64,000 bases of DNA from Taeniopygia guttata (Eukaryota; Chordata; Aves; Passeriformes; Estrildidae), in contig NC_133033.1 in assembly GCF_048771995.1 (NCBI RefSeq), positions 3,534,501-3,598,500 of the forward strand. Direction: 5' to 3'. Below are positions 40,434-53,500 of this stretch, piece after piece. Under the pieces are notes generated by a model. It worked only from the letters and a program-made list of their open reading frames with translations. It searched no databases and was not told the DNA's origin. Each line of letters begins with the position of its first letter. Within the stretch, counting starts at the first letter, position 1. The position numbers were made by a program, and so were the translations under genes.

Positions 40434-41363
40434 ATGGAGCCTCTGTTTGGGGTTGTGCTGGGTTTGATTCTGGCAGTCGCTTCACCAGCCCACGACAGCT
40501 GTACCTGTGCGACCAACAAGTGGGCAGTGTGTGCCCAGGAGGGCCCAGGGAACTGCACCTGCAGGCTGCCAGGCTCAGATCACCCTGCAGACTGCTCAAC
40601 CCTGACTTCTAAATGCTTCCTGATGAAGGCAGAAATGATCCCCCTGCAGGAGAAGCGCCTCTGGAGACCTCCCCACGGGGTGTCAGGCAGCGATGGCATT
40701 TACAGCCCCGACTGTGAGGACAGCGGTGACTTCAAAGCCAGGCAGTGCAATGGGTCCAGCAGCTGCTGGTGCGTGAACAGCGCGGGCGTGCGGAGGACGG
40801 AGAAGGGAGGCAGGAGCCTGAGGTGCCGCGAGCTGGTGCGGACAAGGTGGATCTCCATGGAGCTGAGGCACGAGGGCAGCTCCAGGCCCTTCAGCGCTCC
40901 CGACGTGGCACAGGCCCTGACCCGGCTGCTTGAGAGCAGGTACCAGCTGCACCCCAAGTACATCGCAGCCATCAAGTACGACCCTCCCCTCATCCAAATC
41001 CGCCTGGACCAGAGCAAGAAACCCAGGGGGGATGTAGATATAGCTGACGTGGCCTATTACTTTGAAAAAGACGTGAACAACGACTCCGTGTTTCCCTCCA
41101 ACAGTAAATTAACTGTGTCAGTCAATGGAGATGCTCTGGCCATTGAAAAGCTCTGGATTTACTACGTGGATGAAAAGCCCCCAGAGTTCTGCATGAGGCA
41201 GCTGGCAGCTGGCATTAGTGCTGTGGTCACCGTGGTGCTCCTGACTGCCGGCGTTGGCATCGCCGTGCTGCTCATCCTCAGGTGGCTGCGCACAAGGACT
41301 TATAAAAAATTTGAGTGCAAAGAAATGAGGGAAATCAAAGCCCCAAGCTTAGAACTGCCCTGA
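40434..41363 (+). CDS. TACSTD2: TACSTD2 (TROP2), epithelial cell-surface glycoprotein
   Basis: Single-exon gene encoding 309 residues (human about 323). It begins with a signal peptide (about 1-20), then a cysteine-rich N-terminal part, a thyroglobulin type-1 domain (about 61-131, with QC at 104-105 and CWCV at 111-114), an EpCAM-like C-terminal extracellular domain, one membrane helix (about 257-283) and a basic cytoplasmic tail (about 284-309, RTRTYKKFECKEM). The frame is also open six codons upstream but only from a CTG; the ATG at 40434 starts directly at the signal peptide. The family (EPCAM and TACSTD2) acts in epithelial adhesion and in signalling after cleavage in the membrane. The lack of introns and the position between MYSM1 and OMA1 identify TACSTD2, which arose as an intronless copy of EPCAM, rather than EPCAM itself. 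Confidence 0.95.
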   Translation: MEPLFGVVLGLILAVASPAHDSCTCATNKWAVCAQEGPGNCTCRLPGSDHPADCSTLTSKCFLMKAEMIPLQEKRLWRPPHGVSGSDGIYSPDCEDSGDFKARQCNGSSSCWCVNSAGVRRTEKGGRSLRCRELVRTRWISMELRHEGSSRPFSAPDVAQALTRLLESRYQLHPKYIAAIKYDPPLIQIRLDQSKKPRGDVDIADVAYYFEKDVNNDSVFPSNSKLTVSVNGDALAIEKLWIYYVDEKPPEFCMRQLAAGISAVVTVVLLTAGVGIAVLLILRWLRTRTYKKFECKEMREIKAPSLELP

Positions 41364-41504
41364 GCTGAAAGAAGAATGGCAACTACAGGAAGAAAAGGAA
41401 AAAAACAAGGTGCAAAATACAATGAACAGACTCTGTATATGTGATGGATTTGGAGTTTTTTTCCTTTGTACAGCAAATGTTTTAAATTATTATTGTTTAG
41501 TAAG

Positions 41505-41510
41505 AATAAA
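41505..41510 (+). terminator. TACSTD2 poly(A) signal
   Basis: AATAAA lies 142 bases after the TACSTD2 stop codon and is followed by T- and GT-rich sequence (TTTTTGGCGT, then TTTGTGAG), as expected of a cleavage site. Confidence 0.65.
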
Positions 41511-44500
41511 TTTTTGGCGTATAAATGAATTTGTGAGTCAGTTACCTAAATATTTTAAATGATTCCTGCTTTGGTGGGTAAGAAAACTGTTACAGTTGTC
41601 TATTTAACATAACACAGAAGGCTTTCACTCCTGCTGCAGGCCTGGCTCAGATTGCTTAAATACTTAAATACTCTGTGGGGTTCTTGGTGTATCTATTTAC
41701 TGAAATTAAAACACTTGCCTCAGCATATTTGGGCTATATCCTGCTTTTCTTATGGTAGACTTTTTTAAAATGCAGTTTGTCTTTAGTTCATGGGGGCTTT
41801 GAAAAACAAAAGTTTCTGGAACTTTTTTTATCAGCAAATAATTTCATTAATATTACTGAATAATCATTTAAGATAATGATAAGATACTCTGCAACATCAG
41901 AGGTTTTTGCAGAGTGATTTGTTAGGAAACATCCCAGGCGTTGGGTCCCTTCCAGGGGCAGAGATTCCGAGTTCCCATGTTTGTATTCAGGCAGCACAGT
42001 GAGTTATTCCCACTTGTGCTCTTTAGTGAGGGTCTGACACTCCTCGTCAGCAAAGATCCCTTGATCCCCATGCAAGTGTAAGTTAACCTTGGTGCTCTGC
42101 CCACATTCCAACTCTGGTGATAGCTTTCTGTCTACCTAAATTCCCTGGGCAATTTTAATGGGATGAGATATTTTTCAGTGTTGTACAGCTTCACAGAAAC
42201 ACTGCACAATGCTCTGGGACAGGCAGAAAAACAGCTTTATTCCAATTGAGCTGGGGGGGTGGGAATTTAGGAGCAGAGTGTAATTACTGAACTTGGAATT
42301 TGGCCAACACACAACTGGACTGCTTTGCTACCTACTCATCTGCTGCATTCCTGGTTTGGAGAGTCATACCCACCGTGAAGGACATTTTAAAGAAAATAAT
42401 GCTGGTTGTTGAATGTTGGGATATTGTCAGTTCCATTCTCTGTGCTGCATGTGGATGTCTAAGTCCATCACTTTCCTGTTTCCTGCAGCAGCACCTGCTC
42501 CACCAGGGCACTGCCACAGGGCCAGCAGCTCTTTTCTTCTCTGAATTAGTTTCAGTGTTGCTCATTTGTAATTCTAACAACAGTCAGGAATGTGCTGCTT
42601 CCACGGCAAACCACCAAAATGCAGCTCTAGTTCTATTGAATGGAAAGGATATGAGGGAAAAAAGGGAAGAGCCTTTGTTTATAAATGCTGTTGGGTAATA
42701 ACATTTGACCTCACACTTGTTCACTTACCTGCTGGAAAATTCTGGGTACATACTTAGGGGCAGATGCATCATATTTTCCCAAAATAAGATTTTTATGCAA
42801 TTGCAGCAGCAGCATTAATGCATTCACAGTTTTGGAGAAGGGTCTATAATTCATTGTGTGCCTTACAGCAACACATCAAAGCTGGTTGTTTGTCACTCAG
42901 GAATACACACTTGTCTGAGAGAAGATGAAGTGAGAATTTGAGATCTAGGCTGGATCTTTCTATATCATAGGAAAACTCAGAACTTAGCCTAACTCCACAC
43001 AATTTTGCAAGCAGCCATTAATAAAACAGACGAAATAAAAAATCTAGAGCTGAGCAGCCCCCAGCTGAAGAAATCTAGGATGAGAATAAAAATTTTCCAA
43101 GTACATTGCTTACCCAATTTCTTAACTTACTCAGAGCAGATCAAAGCCATGTGTTTGAGAGGCTGGTGCTGTCCTTCAATCAGGATCATGAGATGTACAG
43201 TCTTTTCTGGATTTCTGTGGTGGCTTTCACCAGTCTTTTAAAATCCCTGCATTTTTCTCTTTTCCATCATAGGAAAAAAGATTATTTTCAAGGAGAATTG
43301 TGTGATTTTGTATTATAATATAAACATTTAGACACTCAGTAGGAAAGGCAAAAGTGACTAATTGTTGAAAAGAATTTTAACAGGTAACAGTGTCGGCATA
43401 TTTCCTTGGCTCCTGATTTTCTTTTTAGTAGCTGAGATTGAGAAGAGAGGCTGTTGTGGTGCCATTCAAATTTTTATTATTCATTACAGGACTGCCCATG
43501 AAAGCCCTGAGTTGTAGTTGGTTATTTCTTTGCCAGTCCTTCAGCACAGTGGACTGCACCCTTGTCAGGGACTGGAAATGCACTAGGGTTGGTTAATAGG
43601 AGGGATAAGGTATCTCCAGTTAATCAAGAAAATGAGATTAACTGAAGTGCAAGAGCCTCTCCTTGGACTAGATCATTCTACTTGAATAAAACTGTGTAGA
43701 GCAACTGTAGGATGTGGACTTGAATAAACCAAACAGACCCACTGTCCCTGCCACCTCTCACACCAAATCTTTTTTGCACGTGGCAGATCTTGTATTTTAC
43801 AGTCCATCACATTCTGCCTGCTTGACCTTCTTACCATTCCTGATGTTCTCACTGAAAAAGAGACAGTGAGCCCTTTTTCAGGTTTAAATTTTGCAAAATG
43901 AAATGCTTTTTATTATTCAGATTTTGAGGCTGTTAACTCTAAAATTTCTAGCTATCCTTTTTCTGATTATATCATCCTGTTTTAATGGAATGTTTGCTCC
44001 TTTTATTTAAGTAATTAGGCCCTGTGCTCTCTGCAGTGGGTTCTGTGGGTGATAGCAGAGAGTGCCTTTGTGCTGTTGCCTTCTTGGGTTATAAAGGGGG
44101 GTGTGCTTGCTTTAATAATGCCAGGGCTGGCTGTTGCCTAAATTATATTCTGCAGTTCCAACTGGCTGCCTTGGAAAGCTCAAATTAAACACATGCAGAG
44201 AAAAAAAATCCCAACTCTGAAGAGGCCAGTGCTGCCCGTTGCACACAGTGCCACTGCCCCTGGGCAACTGCACAAAGTGAGCTTTGGCCTTCGCTCTCAA
44301 CTACAACTTTTGTACCACTCACGATCTGAGGACAGTGCCAGAAGCAATGGCAGCACTACAGCAAGGAAATGAAAGATTAGGATTAAAACCCTCTTAAACT
44401 CTGTTCTCTCTACTCCCCCTGGTAAAATCCGTGTCCGCCTGTATCTCTGAGTATGTGCCCTGGAATTCCCTGACACAAAATGCCCGTGTTGGTTTGTAGG

Positions 44501-47500
44501 TGTTGGTGTGTGCACACACCTGTGTGTTCCACACCTGCATTAAAAACACACACACCACAGTTTGTCAGAGCAGGGAAGCCCCCGGGCAAACTCGTGGCAG
44601 CAGATCCTCCTCTGTACTCACCACTCTGCAGCCTCCAGCTCTTAGCAGTGGCAAAACAGCCAAACCTGCTGCTGTTGTGGAACAGCAAAGAATCCTCTTT
44701 TTGTCCCATCTTCTCCCACTTAAGAATAATCTTTTTGGGATGTTAAGACTGGGATTATGCCAGATGAGGTTACTGGTGAGAATCTTAACGACTGCGATGT
44801 AAATACACCGAGGTCCCTCGTGAAACACTGCAACTCTGGGATGTTATTGACAACTGGAGACAGGATCCCTTCAATACTTCTTAAAATGTTCAAACTTTGG
44901 GGAACAATCCTGCAAAAAGCCACTGCTCAAATATTGAAACCACTTTTTCAGCGAACAGCTAAAGAAGTAACAGATTGGTCCTCCCTCCACTTCTCCTTAA
45001 TTGGGCCAGTTAATGCTATTAAACAGATCTTCCTTGTGCAGGTATAATTATCCTTTCCAAAGCATTTCCACTGATTTGCCTCAGGGTTTTAAATACTGCA
45101 ATTACCCTTTTTTTTTTTCTTTTTTTTTTTTCCTTTGGTCAATGCTAAAATTAATCTTTAGTCATTACCATTGCTATCAAAGCAGTAAAAATGAGCTTCC
45201 AGAACTTTTACTATTATTTTTCAGCATTTCTAACCAAATCTCTTGTACCAGGCTGCACCTAGATAAAATATCATCCATGCCAGGCAGCCTGACAAGATCC
45301 ACATCTCATTTTGCATGATGATCCCTGGTCCCTGAGGGATAACACTCCTACAGCCCCACTCCAGCTCCAATCAAGTGCCACAGAAACAATTAGGGAGATT
45401 TTTGCATTATCTAAATGAAAGATTGAATTATGGAAATGTGCACTGCTAATTTTCCATTGAGGTTTTTACATGGGGGCCCAGCAGTACTGGTGGTATATGC
45501 ACCCAACCTTTTTCAGGTGGTTCTTTTGAGACTAATTTTTGACATAAATTTATCTTTTGAGATCAATGTCTGTCCTTGTAAGGCTTGAAGTGAGAAATCT
45601 TAGCTGCTCTGGTTGCACCCAGAAAAGCTGCTTGGAACAATTAGAATGCAATGAAAAGAACACTCCTTATTTCCTTACTTCCAGCCTCTTCACACATGTT
45701 TTGGAATTCAATTTGGCATTGAATTTTATGACAACTTTTAGAGGAACAGTTTTACAGTAAATTTCTGCTTGGTTCAATAACTTCATTTTCTGGATTTTAA
45801 CTCTACTTTTTTAAAAACATCAGCAACAGAGATAATATGCAACAATAGTTAATACCTAGTAAATTCTTAAAGAGTATTCTCTAACTTGGATCCCAGTGGG
45901 GAAGGGGAGGGAAAAGGACAGTTAATACATAGCACAACACACTCAGTGGATCAAGGCAGGATATTCTAGTGCACAACATTTGGAAAAAACATTTGGAAAA
46001 AACCTTAACATTAATGAAAAGCATTGTCTGATCTTTAAATCAACATGAACTCCTGATATTTCAAGTGGCCAAACAGACTAAATGGAATTAAATCCAATTT
46101 CTGACTTGCAGAAGGTGATGGAGTGCATTTTTTCAGCCAGGGTCTTACCCCAGCATTCATGAACAGAAGTGAATTACACTGAAAGTTGAGTTAGAATACC
46201 ATCAATTAATAATTAGTTTTTCCTTGTATTTATATAAAACACAAATATTTTAATATTTTATAGTGAGTTTTTCATTTGAAGCTGAAGACTGTATATTTTA
46301 ACTGACAACTTTTTAATTGTGATGACCAAAATTGGTAGCAGAGAGACTTTAGTACCAAATACTGAAGTATCTGTATACCAAGCACAGAAAAATACTTTTT
46401 ATATCCAGAGTTAATTACTTTTTTTTTTCATTACTTTTATTGGATTTGGCGTTTGCTTGTGTGAGTAATTTCATACATATACAAAACCTCATTTAGTTCA
46501 GAACAAGTACTTATATAAAGAGAAACACAAATACTGATGGACACACCCACACAGGAAAATTGTACCTGTTAAGGTGTTAATTGTTTAATTGGACTTAGGA
46601 AATCACATATGACCTCTAAATAGGTCTTCTAAAATCTTAAAAATTTTAAATTTGCTTTCTGGTCTTCTTCTGCAATGAGGATTATAGTCTTTATTCTGTA
46701 GAAAAGATGAGGCTTGTCAGCAAAAAGTCAGCTACAAAACTGTCTTAATATACCTCTCTTTACCATAGAATATTCTATTTTATTTCCTCAAGGAAGAAAA
46801 TAAGTTGCATGCACACATCTTCATTAAAATTCAAGAGAAGCAATAATATAAATTACAAGTTAGAATGTTTTTTTCCACTACTCATCTATTAAAAGGAAAA
46901 AAAAAAACCCACTCTACGACTTTCCAATTGCTCAACTGTTTACCAGATTTTCATCTAGAGATATATTTAGCGCTGGTATTTGATAGATCCTATAATTACC
47001 TGTGCTGTATTTGCTGCTTGTCTGCTTTGGAGTTTTAATTGCAAGCAATGATGCTTGGTGAAACTTTAGAAGTGCAGAATGTAGAACACAACTTTTAGCC
47101 CCATTCTTGCACACTCAAAGCACCCACTGATTTTAAGAAGAATTTAGCAAAGTAGAAATGCAAGAATAGCTCCTATATCCTTTATGCAGACAGAGTTAAA
47201 CAATGCATTGGATTAATAAATAATTGGAAAAAGAAACACACAAAGAAAAAAACCCAAACCAGTGTGTTTTCAGCAGACTCAATAAAAAGTGGAGACACTA
47301 AGGTTGAAAAATTATAGATGAAATGGTAGAAGGCCTGAATGGCTTAGGAATGGAGAATTCTAGATGGAGAAAACAAGAAAAGCAAGCAAATGCCAAGTCT
47401 AGTAAGGACATTAATGAGAGCTTTCATCTCAGTTCTCCATTTCCTGACAGCTGGGACACACACAAGCCTTGGGTTAGACAAAGTGCTTTTCTGCTGCTAC

Positions 47501-48173
47501 AGCTCAGCTGGTTTTGTGACTGGAGCAGACAGTCACAAAAATTAATGCTGCGTTACTGACTGACAGATTTTACTCTTCATGCTTCTTATGATAATGGAGC
47601 CTGGGCAGGTCTTAAGGGAACTGTGTCAGAGGAAATTTTAATATTACCACTAAATAAAGTTCCTTCTTGGCCTGGACTGCAACAAGTGGTCACTATGTAT
47701 TTCCCTTGGCAATGACCATCAGTGCTTAAGAACAGTCATGAGGGCTCTGGTAATAAAAAAAAAGGTGGAGAAAGGAGTACCTCAACAAACACTGAACAAT
47801 ATTCAGCTGTGCTCATACACAGAGGATGCGGCTCTGGAAGGCAAAGATTTGTGTTTCTTTACCTCCCACAACAACAGGGCTTCTGTTTACATTCAAGGCA
47901 CCAGGGCTTATGTGCCTGTCATTACCACACATCCCAGCCTCACCCTCCCTCAGAAAATAATTTGTTTTCTGCATCACATCGCTCAAGATGTATTTGTCAG
48001 CCAGAGGAGTAGGACAAGAGCTACACATTTAGTCAGCAGCTTGCTATTTTCTTGGGAAAAACATCACCTCTGCTCCTACCACGGCAGCAGATCTGACTGC
48101 TCCCTGCCTGGGAGTACCACCAGCGCTTTGGCAGCAGCATCCACTTCTCATTTCAGGCCCCCAAAACAGAATT
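41511..48173. other. TACSTD2-OMA1 intergenic region
   Basis: I find no protein-coding exon, RNA gene or clear transposable element in these 6.7 kb. The open frames are short and unlike known proteins. Only homopolymer runs and a 16-base palindromic GT/AC patch (44505-44520) stand out. Confidence 0.55.
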
Positions 48174-48405
48174 GCAGAATCAATCAGGTTGGAAAATGGC
48201 TCTGAAATCGAGTTCAGCCTGTGACAGGCACCCACCTGGTCAACCAGCCCAGAGCACAGAGTGCCACATCCAGTCATTCCCTGAACCCCTCCTTGGGCAG
48301 CCCATTCCTATTTTATTTACCTTTTCTGTGAATAAATTGATCTTCATGTCCAACCTGAACTTCCTCTGGCACAGCTTGAGGCCATTTTGTCTTGTCCTGA
48401 CACTT
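48174..48405 (-). mobile_element. CR1 3' fragment next to the long inverted repeat
   Basis: Minus-oriented CR1 3' region: GCAGAATCAATCAGGTTGGAA at the start, then GTCCAACCTGAACTTCCTCTG, CAGCTTGAGGCCATTTTGTC and TTGTCCTGACACTT. The match stops exactly where the long inverted repeat starts, so the inverted repeat probably inserted into this CR1. I do not see the rest of the CR1 on the far side. Confidence 0.8.
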
Positions 48406-49259
48406 TGTGAAAAATGCATATTTTATGATTGGCTTTTCACAAATATTACAATGAATATTATATGTGTAATGTTAGAAAGTTACGCTGTATTAATTCTTTT
48501 AAGTAGTGTGTTAAATATAGTTTCAGGTTCCAACATAATGTAAAAATAGAAACTCTGCTATGTGAAGGGGTTTTTAAAGGAATGAGATACTTGCTTTTAG
48601 GAATACCTAAATCTTCTGGAGAAGAGGAATTTATGGTTTTCTTATCAGAAGAAGCTAATTTCTTCAGAGTTCTTGTTTGAAATAGAATGTATGCATAACC
48701 ATGAAGGATATATAAATATGCAACAGGGTATTGTTTTTAAAGTTATTCCTTTGTTCACAAGGTATGCTTTACATGACTTAGTGTCCGAGAGCATCTGGAC
48801 ATCCGTACGTTTGCATGCTCTCGGACACTAAGTTACGAAAAGTATGTCTTGTAAACAAAGGAATTACTTTTAAAACAATATACTTGTTCCATATTTATAT
48901 ATCTGTTATGGTTATGACACATTTTATTTAAAACATAATTTTGTTGTATGTCAACTGTTTCCTTTAATCCCTATGGCATCTTCCAGTCTCAGTAAGGTTT
49001 GAAGAAATTAGTTTCTTCTGGTAAGAAGCTATAAATTTTTTGGGAAGATTTAGGTGTTTTTTTAAGGGAGTATTTTATTAAAAAAAAAAAAAGACTCTCG
49101 CTACATATATAGTCTTTATTTTAACATTATGTTGGAACTTAAAACGATATTTAACACAATACTTAAGAGAATTAATACAGCATGACTTTCTAACATTACA
49201 CATATAATATTCATTGTAATATTTGCGAAAAGCGAAGCATAAAATATGCATTTTTCACA
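48406..49259. mobile_element. Long inverted repeat, two head-to-head copies of an LTR-like element
   Basis: The left arm (48406-48794, about 389 bases) and the right arm (48815-49259, about 445 bases) are reverse complements over nearly their whole length, separated by 20 bases. The outer ends read TGTGAAAAATGCAT and ATGCATTTTTCACA; the inner ends read GTGTCCGAGAGCAT and ATGCTCTCGGACAC. The arms are diverged, differing by small gaps, so the event is not recent. The sequence resembles an AT-rich repeat that I associate, from memory only, with passerine LTRs; the TG...CA outer ends agree. If so this is a fossil made of two LTR copies in opposite orientation without internal genes. The alternative is a foldback DNA element. 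No clean target duplication is seen (ACTTT occurs near both edges but is offset). The element ends about 0.45 kb upstream of the probable OMA1 first exon. Confidence 0.75.
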
Positions 49260-49499
49260 GTAACTTTCCAAGCACAGCCCTTCTATTATGATTGATTACT
49301 AATTTACATACACGTTACTCTGACGAGTTAGCAATGTATACACAGATATACATCAACACCTCGATTTGCTACATCCTTAAACCTTCTCAGTTCCTGGATG
49401 TGCATGACTAGGGGAAGCTGACTTAGACAAGAAAGCATACAAAGATCTTACATCAAAGAACGCCCTGATTTAAAATAATCCTGACATATTGCACATTTT

Positions 49500-50060
49500 G
49501 CAGCTGGATGACACGGAAACACCGCGGCAAAGCCAAAGTTGGGGCACTGAGGGGAATGGGCTCCGCGCCTGAAGAGGCACAGCCCTGCTCACCGCGCCGC
49601 CACAAAATGGCGGCCGCCGCCTGAGGGGAGCGGCGGCGGCGGGAGCGGCCCCGCCTGAGCGAAGGGACGCGGGACCCCGGCGGCCGCTGCGGGGCCCGTC
49701 CCGCCTCCCCCTCTGCACCCCGGCTCCGTATCGACACCGGCTCCGCGGCCCGGCCCCTCCGCCGCCGCCTCCCGCGGTGGTGAGTAGGGGAGCGCGGTGG
49801 AGGAGGTCGTTCCCGGCCGCTGGGACGCGCGGCCGGAGCTGTCCCCCGCCTCCCCGCCCGCCATTACCCGCCTCAGAGTGACTGCCTCCCTCATTCCCCA
49901 CTCGCGGCTCCCCGCATCAGCCCATGTCGCGATAATCGCGGTTACACCCGAGGGTGGGGGCTGGGGGAGAAGCAGAGGCCGCGGTTGGAGGCAGAGGGTG
50001 AAAGTGACGGCGGCGGGACCCCTCAGGCGGGAGGGTCTGGGTCTGTTCCGTGCCAAAGCA
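49500..50060 (+). promoter_or_regulatory. CpG island and noncoding first exon of OMA1
   Basis: Dense CpG and GC-rich sequence spans about 560 bases. A strong donor GCGGTG|GTGAGTAGG at 49779/49780 probably ends a noncoding exon 1; it pairs with the acceptor at 50493, since the start codon lies in the next exon. The long GC-rich minus-strand frames here are open by composition and do not look like protein genes, although CpG islands can be bidirectional. Confidence 0.7.
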
Positions 50061-50513
50061 TTTCCATGGCCGTGACAAGCGGCTCCCGGCTGGCGGAGAC
50101 TTGGTTTGTTTCTAGGCCAGGAGTGAAGTACGACCTCACAGATCTGGTTTTCCTCATGTCTAGGAATGGCACTGCGGGCAGGAGCCCGGCGCAGAAAGGT
50201 GATGACCCACAAGGGACACCTGCAGTCACTCTGGTCTAGTGGTGATAAAAGTGAACGGAGAAAAATAAATCACACCTTGTTGTATTTTCAGTGATACAAG
50301 ATACCGTTATCTTTCACAGTCGGAAGCAGATGGATATCTTAAAACTGGAACCGGATGCAGTTGTGACTGTGACCTTTTATTGTGCAATGCAGATGTTGGC
50401 AAATTAATACATAATATCCATTCAGGGGAAAATTATAACAAAGCAGAGTTTCTTGTTTTAATACCAGACTGCAATTTTTTTTCTTTTTTTCAGGGTAACC
50501 AACCAAAGAAGTT

Positions 50514-53500
50514 ATGAATATCATCTGTGGTCTAAAGATGTCAGGCAGAAACTGCATTTTGTCTCATTTGGCTTCTTTGTGCAAGCAGGGGAAGCGCAAT
50601 AATCTCTCTAGGTCTTACACAGGACAGTGCCAAAGTCAAGGTGACAGAAATAGATGCCAAAGGTTGGATTTGAGTGGAAATGCTATAAACTGTTTTTTGA
50701 CTGGAAACCCTGACACCTATAGAAACTTGGTTGGTAAAGGACTGAGATGTCTTTTGGATGTCCCACATACAAGTGGACGGGAAGTGTACAGGAATACAAA
50801 CCATAGTTTGGGAAGGTTTTTCTCCCAGTCTTCTCAGCCACTGGGGGAGAAGATCCCATCCCTCCTGATCAATTCTGCAGGCCAACCCCCATGTCACTTT
50901 CCTGCTTGGAACACTCAGATCAACAGGTCTTTTCACGCATCACCATCACTTCAGGCTGCACCAGTTCCTCTTTTCTGGATTATTGTGAAGCCAGCTCAGA
51001 AATTATTTGCCATCATTCTTGGCAGGTAAAATACTGTGTTACTTTCAGTGCAAGATCCATCATGCAAAGTGTGAGTGTGGAGAGGGATGGCAGGTGTGTT
51101 TGTAGTGTTGTTTCACTGACAGTTTGCTCAAAAAGAGGTGGTTTCTTTTCCTTTATCAGAGGTGGTAGATATATTTTTTTCTCTTTTCCTTCTCATTTAC
51201 ATGTGGTAGAGGGAGATGAACCAAGACACTCAGGGGCATTCCTTCTTTTCCTGTGGGAGGGGAGAAATGCAGTGGAGTGGAAGCCAATTAAAGTATAACC
51301 CCCCCCCCCATAAGCTCCTACATGAGATGAGGCTGTAATAGAGAATACATTAACAATTACCTTTTCAAATATATCGTAAATTAACACTGTTTGTATCCTA
51401 CAGGAGCATAAGAAATTGGTGGAAGGCACTTCCTCCTAATAAACGAGAACTCTTCAAAGCAAGTGCAAGAAAAAACAAATGGAAGATCCTGCTGGGTGTC
51501 AGCAGCTTGGGAGTTGTATTTGTCATGTTTTATTTTACCCACTTGGAGGAGACACCCATCACTGGGCGTGCTCGACTGTTGGTGTTTGGCAAAGAGCATT
51601 TTAGGGAGCTGTCACAGATGGAATATGATATGGTAAGATTTTAGACAAGAAATTGAAAGTACTCAAAAATTGTTGCTTTTTTAGTGATGAGATAGTCCTG
51701 TTCATGAAATGGGAAAACAGACCTTGGAGTGTCCTTGATGAGTTTTGAACTTCATGCTCAGAACCCTGCAGAGTCCTCATTTGCCTCCTCATCTTGTCCC
51801 CATCCTTTTTTAGAATTCCCTTTCCATGAGAAGCACATAATGGTTACAAAGCATATAACATGCATGTAGCAAATATTCTTAACTATTTCTTGTCCATTGA
51901 ACTAGTCCCTGTAATTTTGGGTTCTGATTTCCTGTTGTAAAGTGAAACTTGATAAGCCATATCCAAATGTATCCATATTCCTGTCTGTCAGAGACATGAG
52001 ATATGTAATTTGAAAATATCCTGTTCTGTTCTTGTTTTGTATACATTTTGTCCACCTTAAAAATTAGGACCAATGAATTTTTTTTTCAGTGGATGGAGCA
52101 GTTCAAAAATCAGATGTTACCTGAGACAGATGCACGCTACCAGGTTGTGGAGAGAGTTGTTGGGCATTTGTCTGAAAGCAACAAGGACATCCCCCAAGTC
52201 TCGGCTCTCCAGTGGGTTATCCACGTGGTGGATGAACCAGGTGTAAATGCTTTTGTGCTTCCAGTAAGTTGTACACCACACACAAAAAAAATATTGAAAT
52301 AGCACTTGATATATCTCCCACTTAATTTTTATTCTCTTTGTTTACAGAATGGTCAAGTGTTTGTTTTTACTGGGTTACTGGATGCAGTTTCTGATATTCA
52401 TCAGCTGTCATTTATTTTAGGACATGAAATAGCTCATGCTGTGCTGGAACATGCAGTAAGTCTTTAAAGAAAGCTGTCTAATATTCTTAAATTATTAATT
52501 CTAATTACTCTAGTTATGATTTTCCCTATCATTACCAACCAAGTTTTCAGTGTGACTCTATCTAATTAATGCAAAATTGAGTTTGAAATGAGTAGCCTGC
52601 TACAGTAGATCCTTATTATTTGCATAGCACTTAATAACTGTCAGAAGACCTGTTAACACAAAGGCTGCCAGGTCTTTATTCACAGTTGTACAGGTAAATT
52701 ATGACTCACTTTCAAGAGTCATTTAGAGCTTGGTCTTCAGATCCTTCTCTTGTAGCACAGACATAAAGAACTGGAGGTACTCAGCAGCTCTGTTACTCCT
52801 GTAATTGTTAATACCTGCAGAAGTCTATCATAAAATACTTGGTTATTACTTGTTATTATTGGAGCACACAGTTTTAGAATGTCAAATTCTAGAATACCCA
52901 GAGCGTGGTTCTTGCATGATTTTTGGTCAGCAACACATCGTGGTTCACATCATGGTTTCTTGGGCTCAGTTCAGCCAACCAACCCTTTAAACTTCTGAAA
53001 AATATTTCTGATAATAAAGAAGAACTTATCTTGTTTGTATGGAATCTGTGTCACCCAGCTGGCACAGAGAGAAGTATTGCATGATCCCGTTTGTAAATGC
53101 TCTGATCAATGTCAAATAGAGCTCTGGAAAACAGAATAATCTCTTGGATTCTAAATTTAAAGGAAAGCAGCAGGAAATAAAAGATAAATACGTTCTGTGT
53201 ACTGTCCCCTTATGCCATTAGTGATCCTGTTTCAGTGATGTGTTATCTCTTCTCAAATTAATGTAAAGAACAGTCTTTGAGGTATTTTTGTAGATTTTTT
53301 TATTCACACTGACGTGTTTCCTGGCGTTTCACTGAAGAACTTTTTCTGCTTGTTGCCTCCATCCTACCTCAACCTTTGAACCTCTCAGAGAGTCTGATAG
53401 GCAGAATGTATTTGTTCCTGCTGTATGCAGCTTATGTGAATTCTGGCCTGGAAGTACCTTGTATCCAACTGGAGTTTTTGTTTATTTGTTTGTTTTGATA

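Noticed and set aside
44505-44520. Perfect 16-base palindrome GGTGTGTGCACACACC
   Set aside because: It is an expected by-product of a local GT/AC-rich stretch.
48402-49267. ACTTT near both edges of the long inverted repeat as a target-site duplication
   Set aside because: The two copies are not at equivalent distances from the palindromic ends and ACTTT is a common word, so I did not count it as a duplication.
49453-50212. Minus-strand open frames of up to 207 codons across the OMA1 CpG island
   Set aside because: They are rich in Gly, Arg, Pro and Ala, overlap each other in different frames and resemble no protein I know. GC-rich DNA lacks stop codons by composition.
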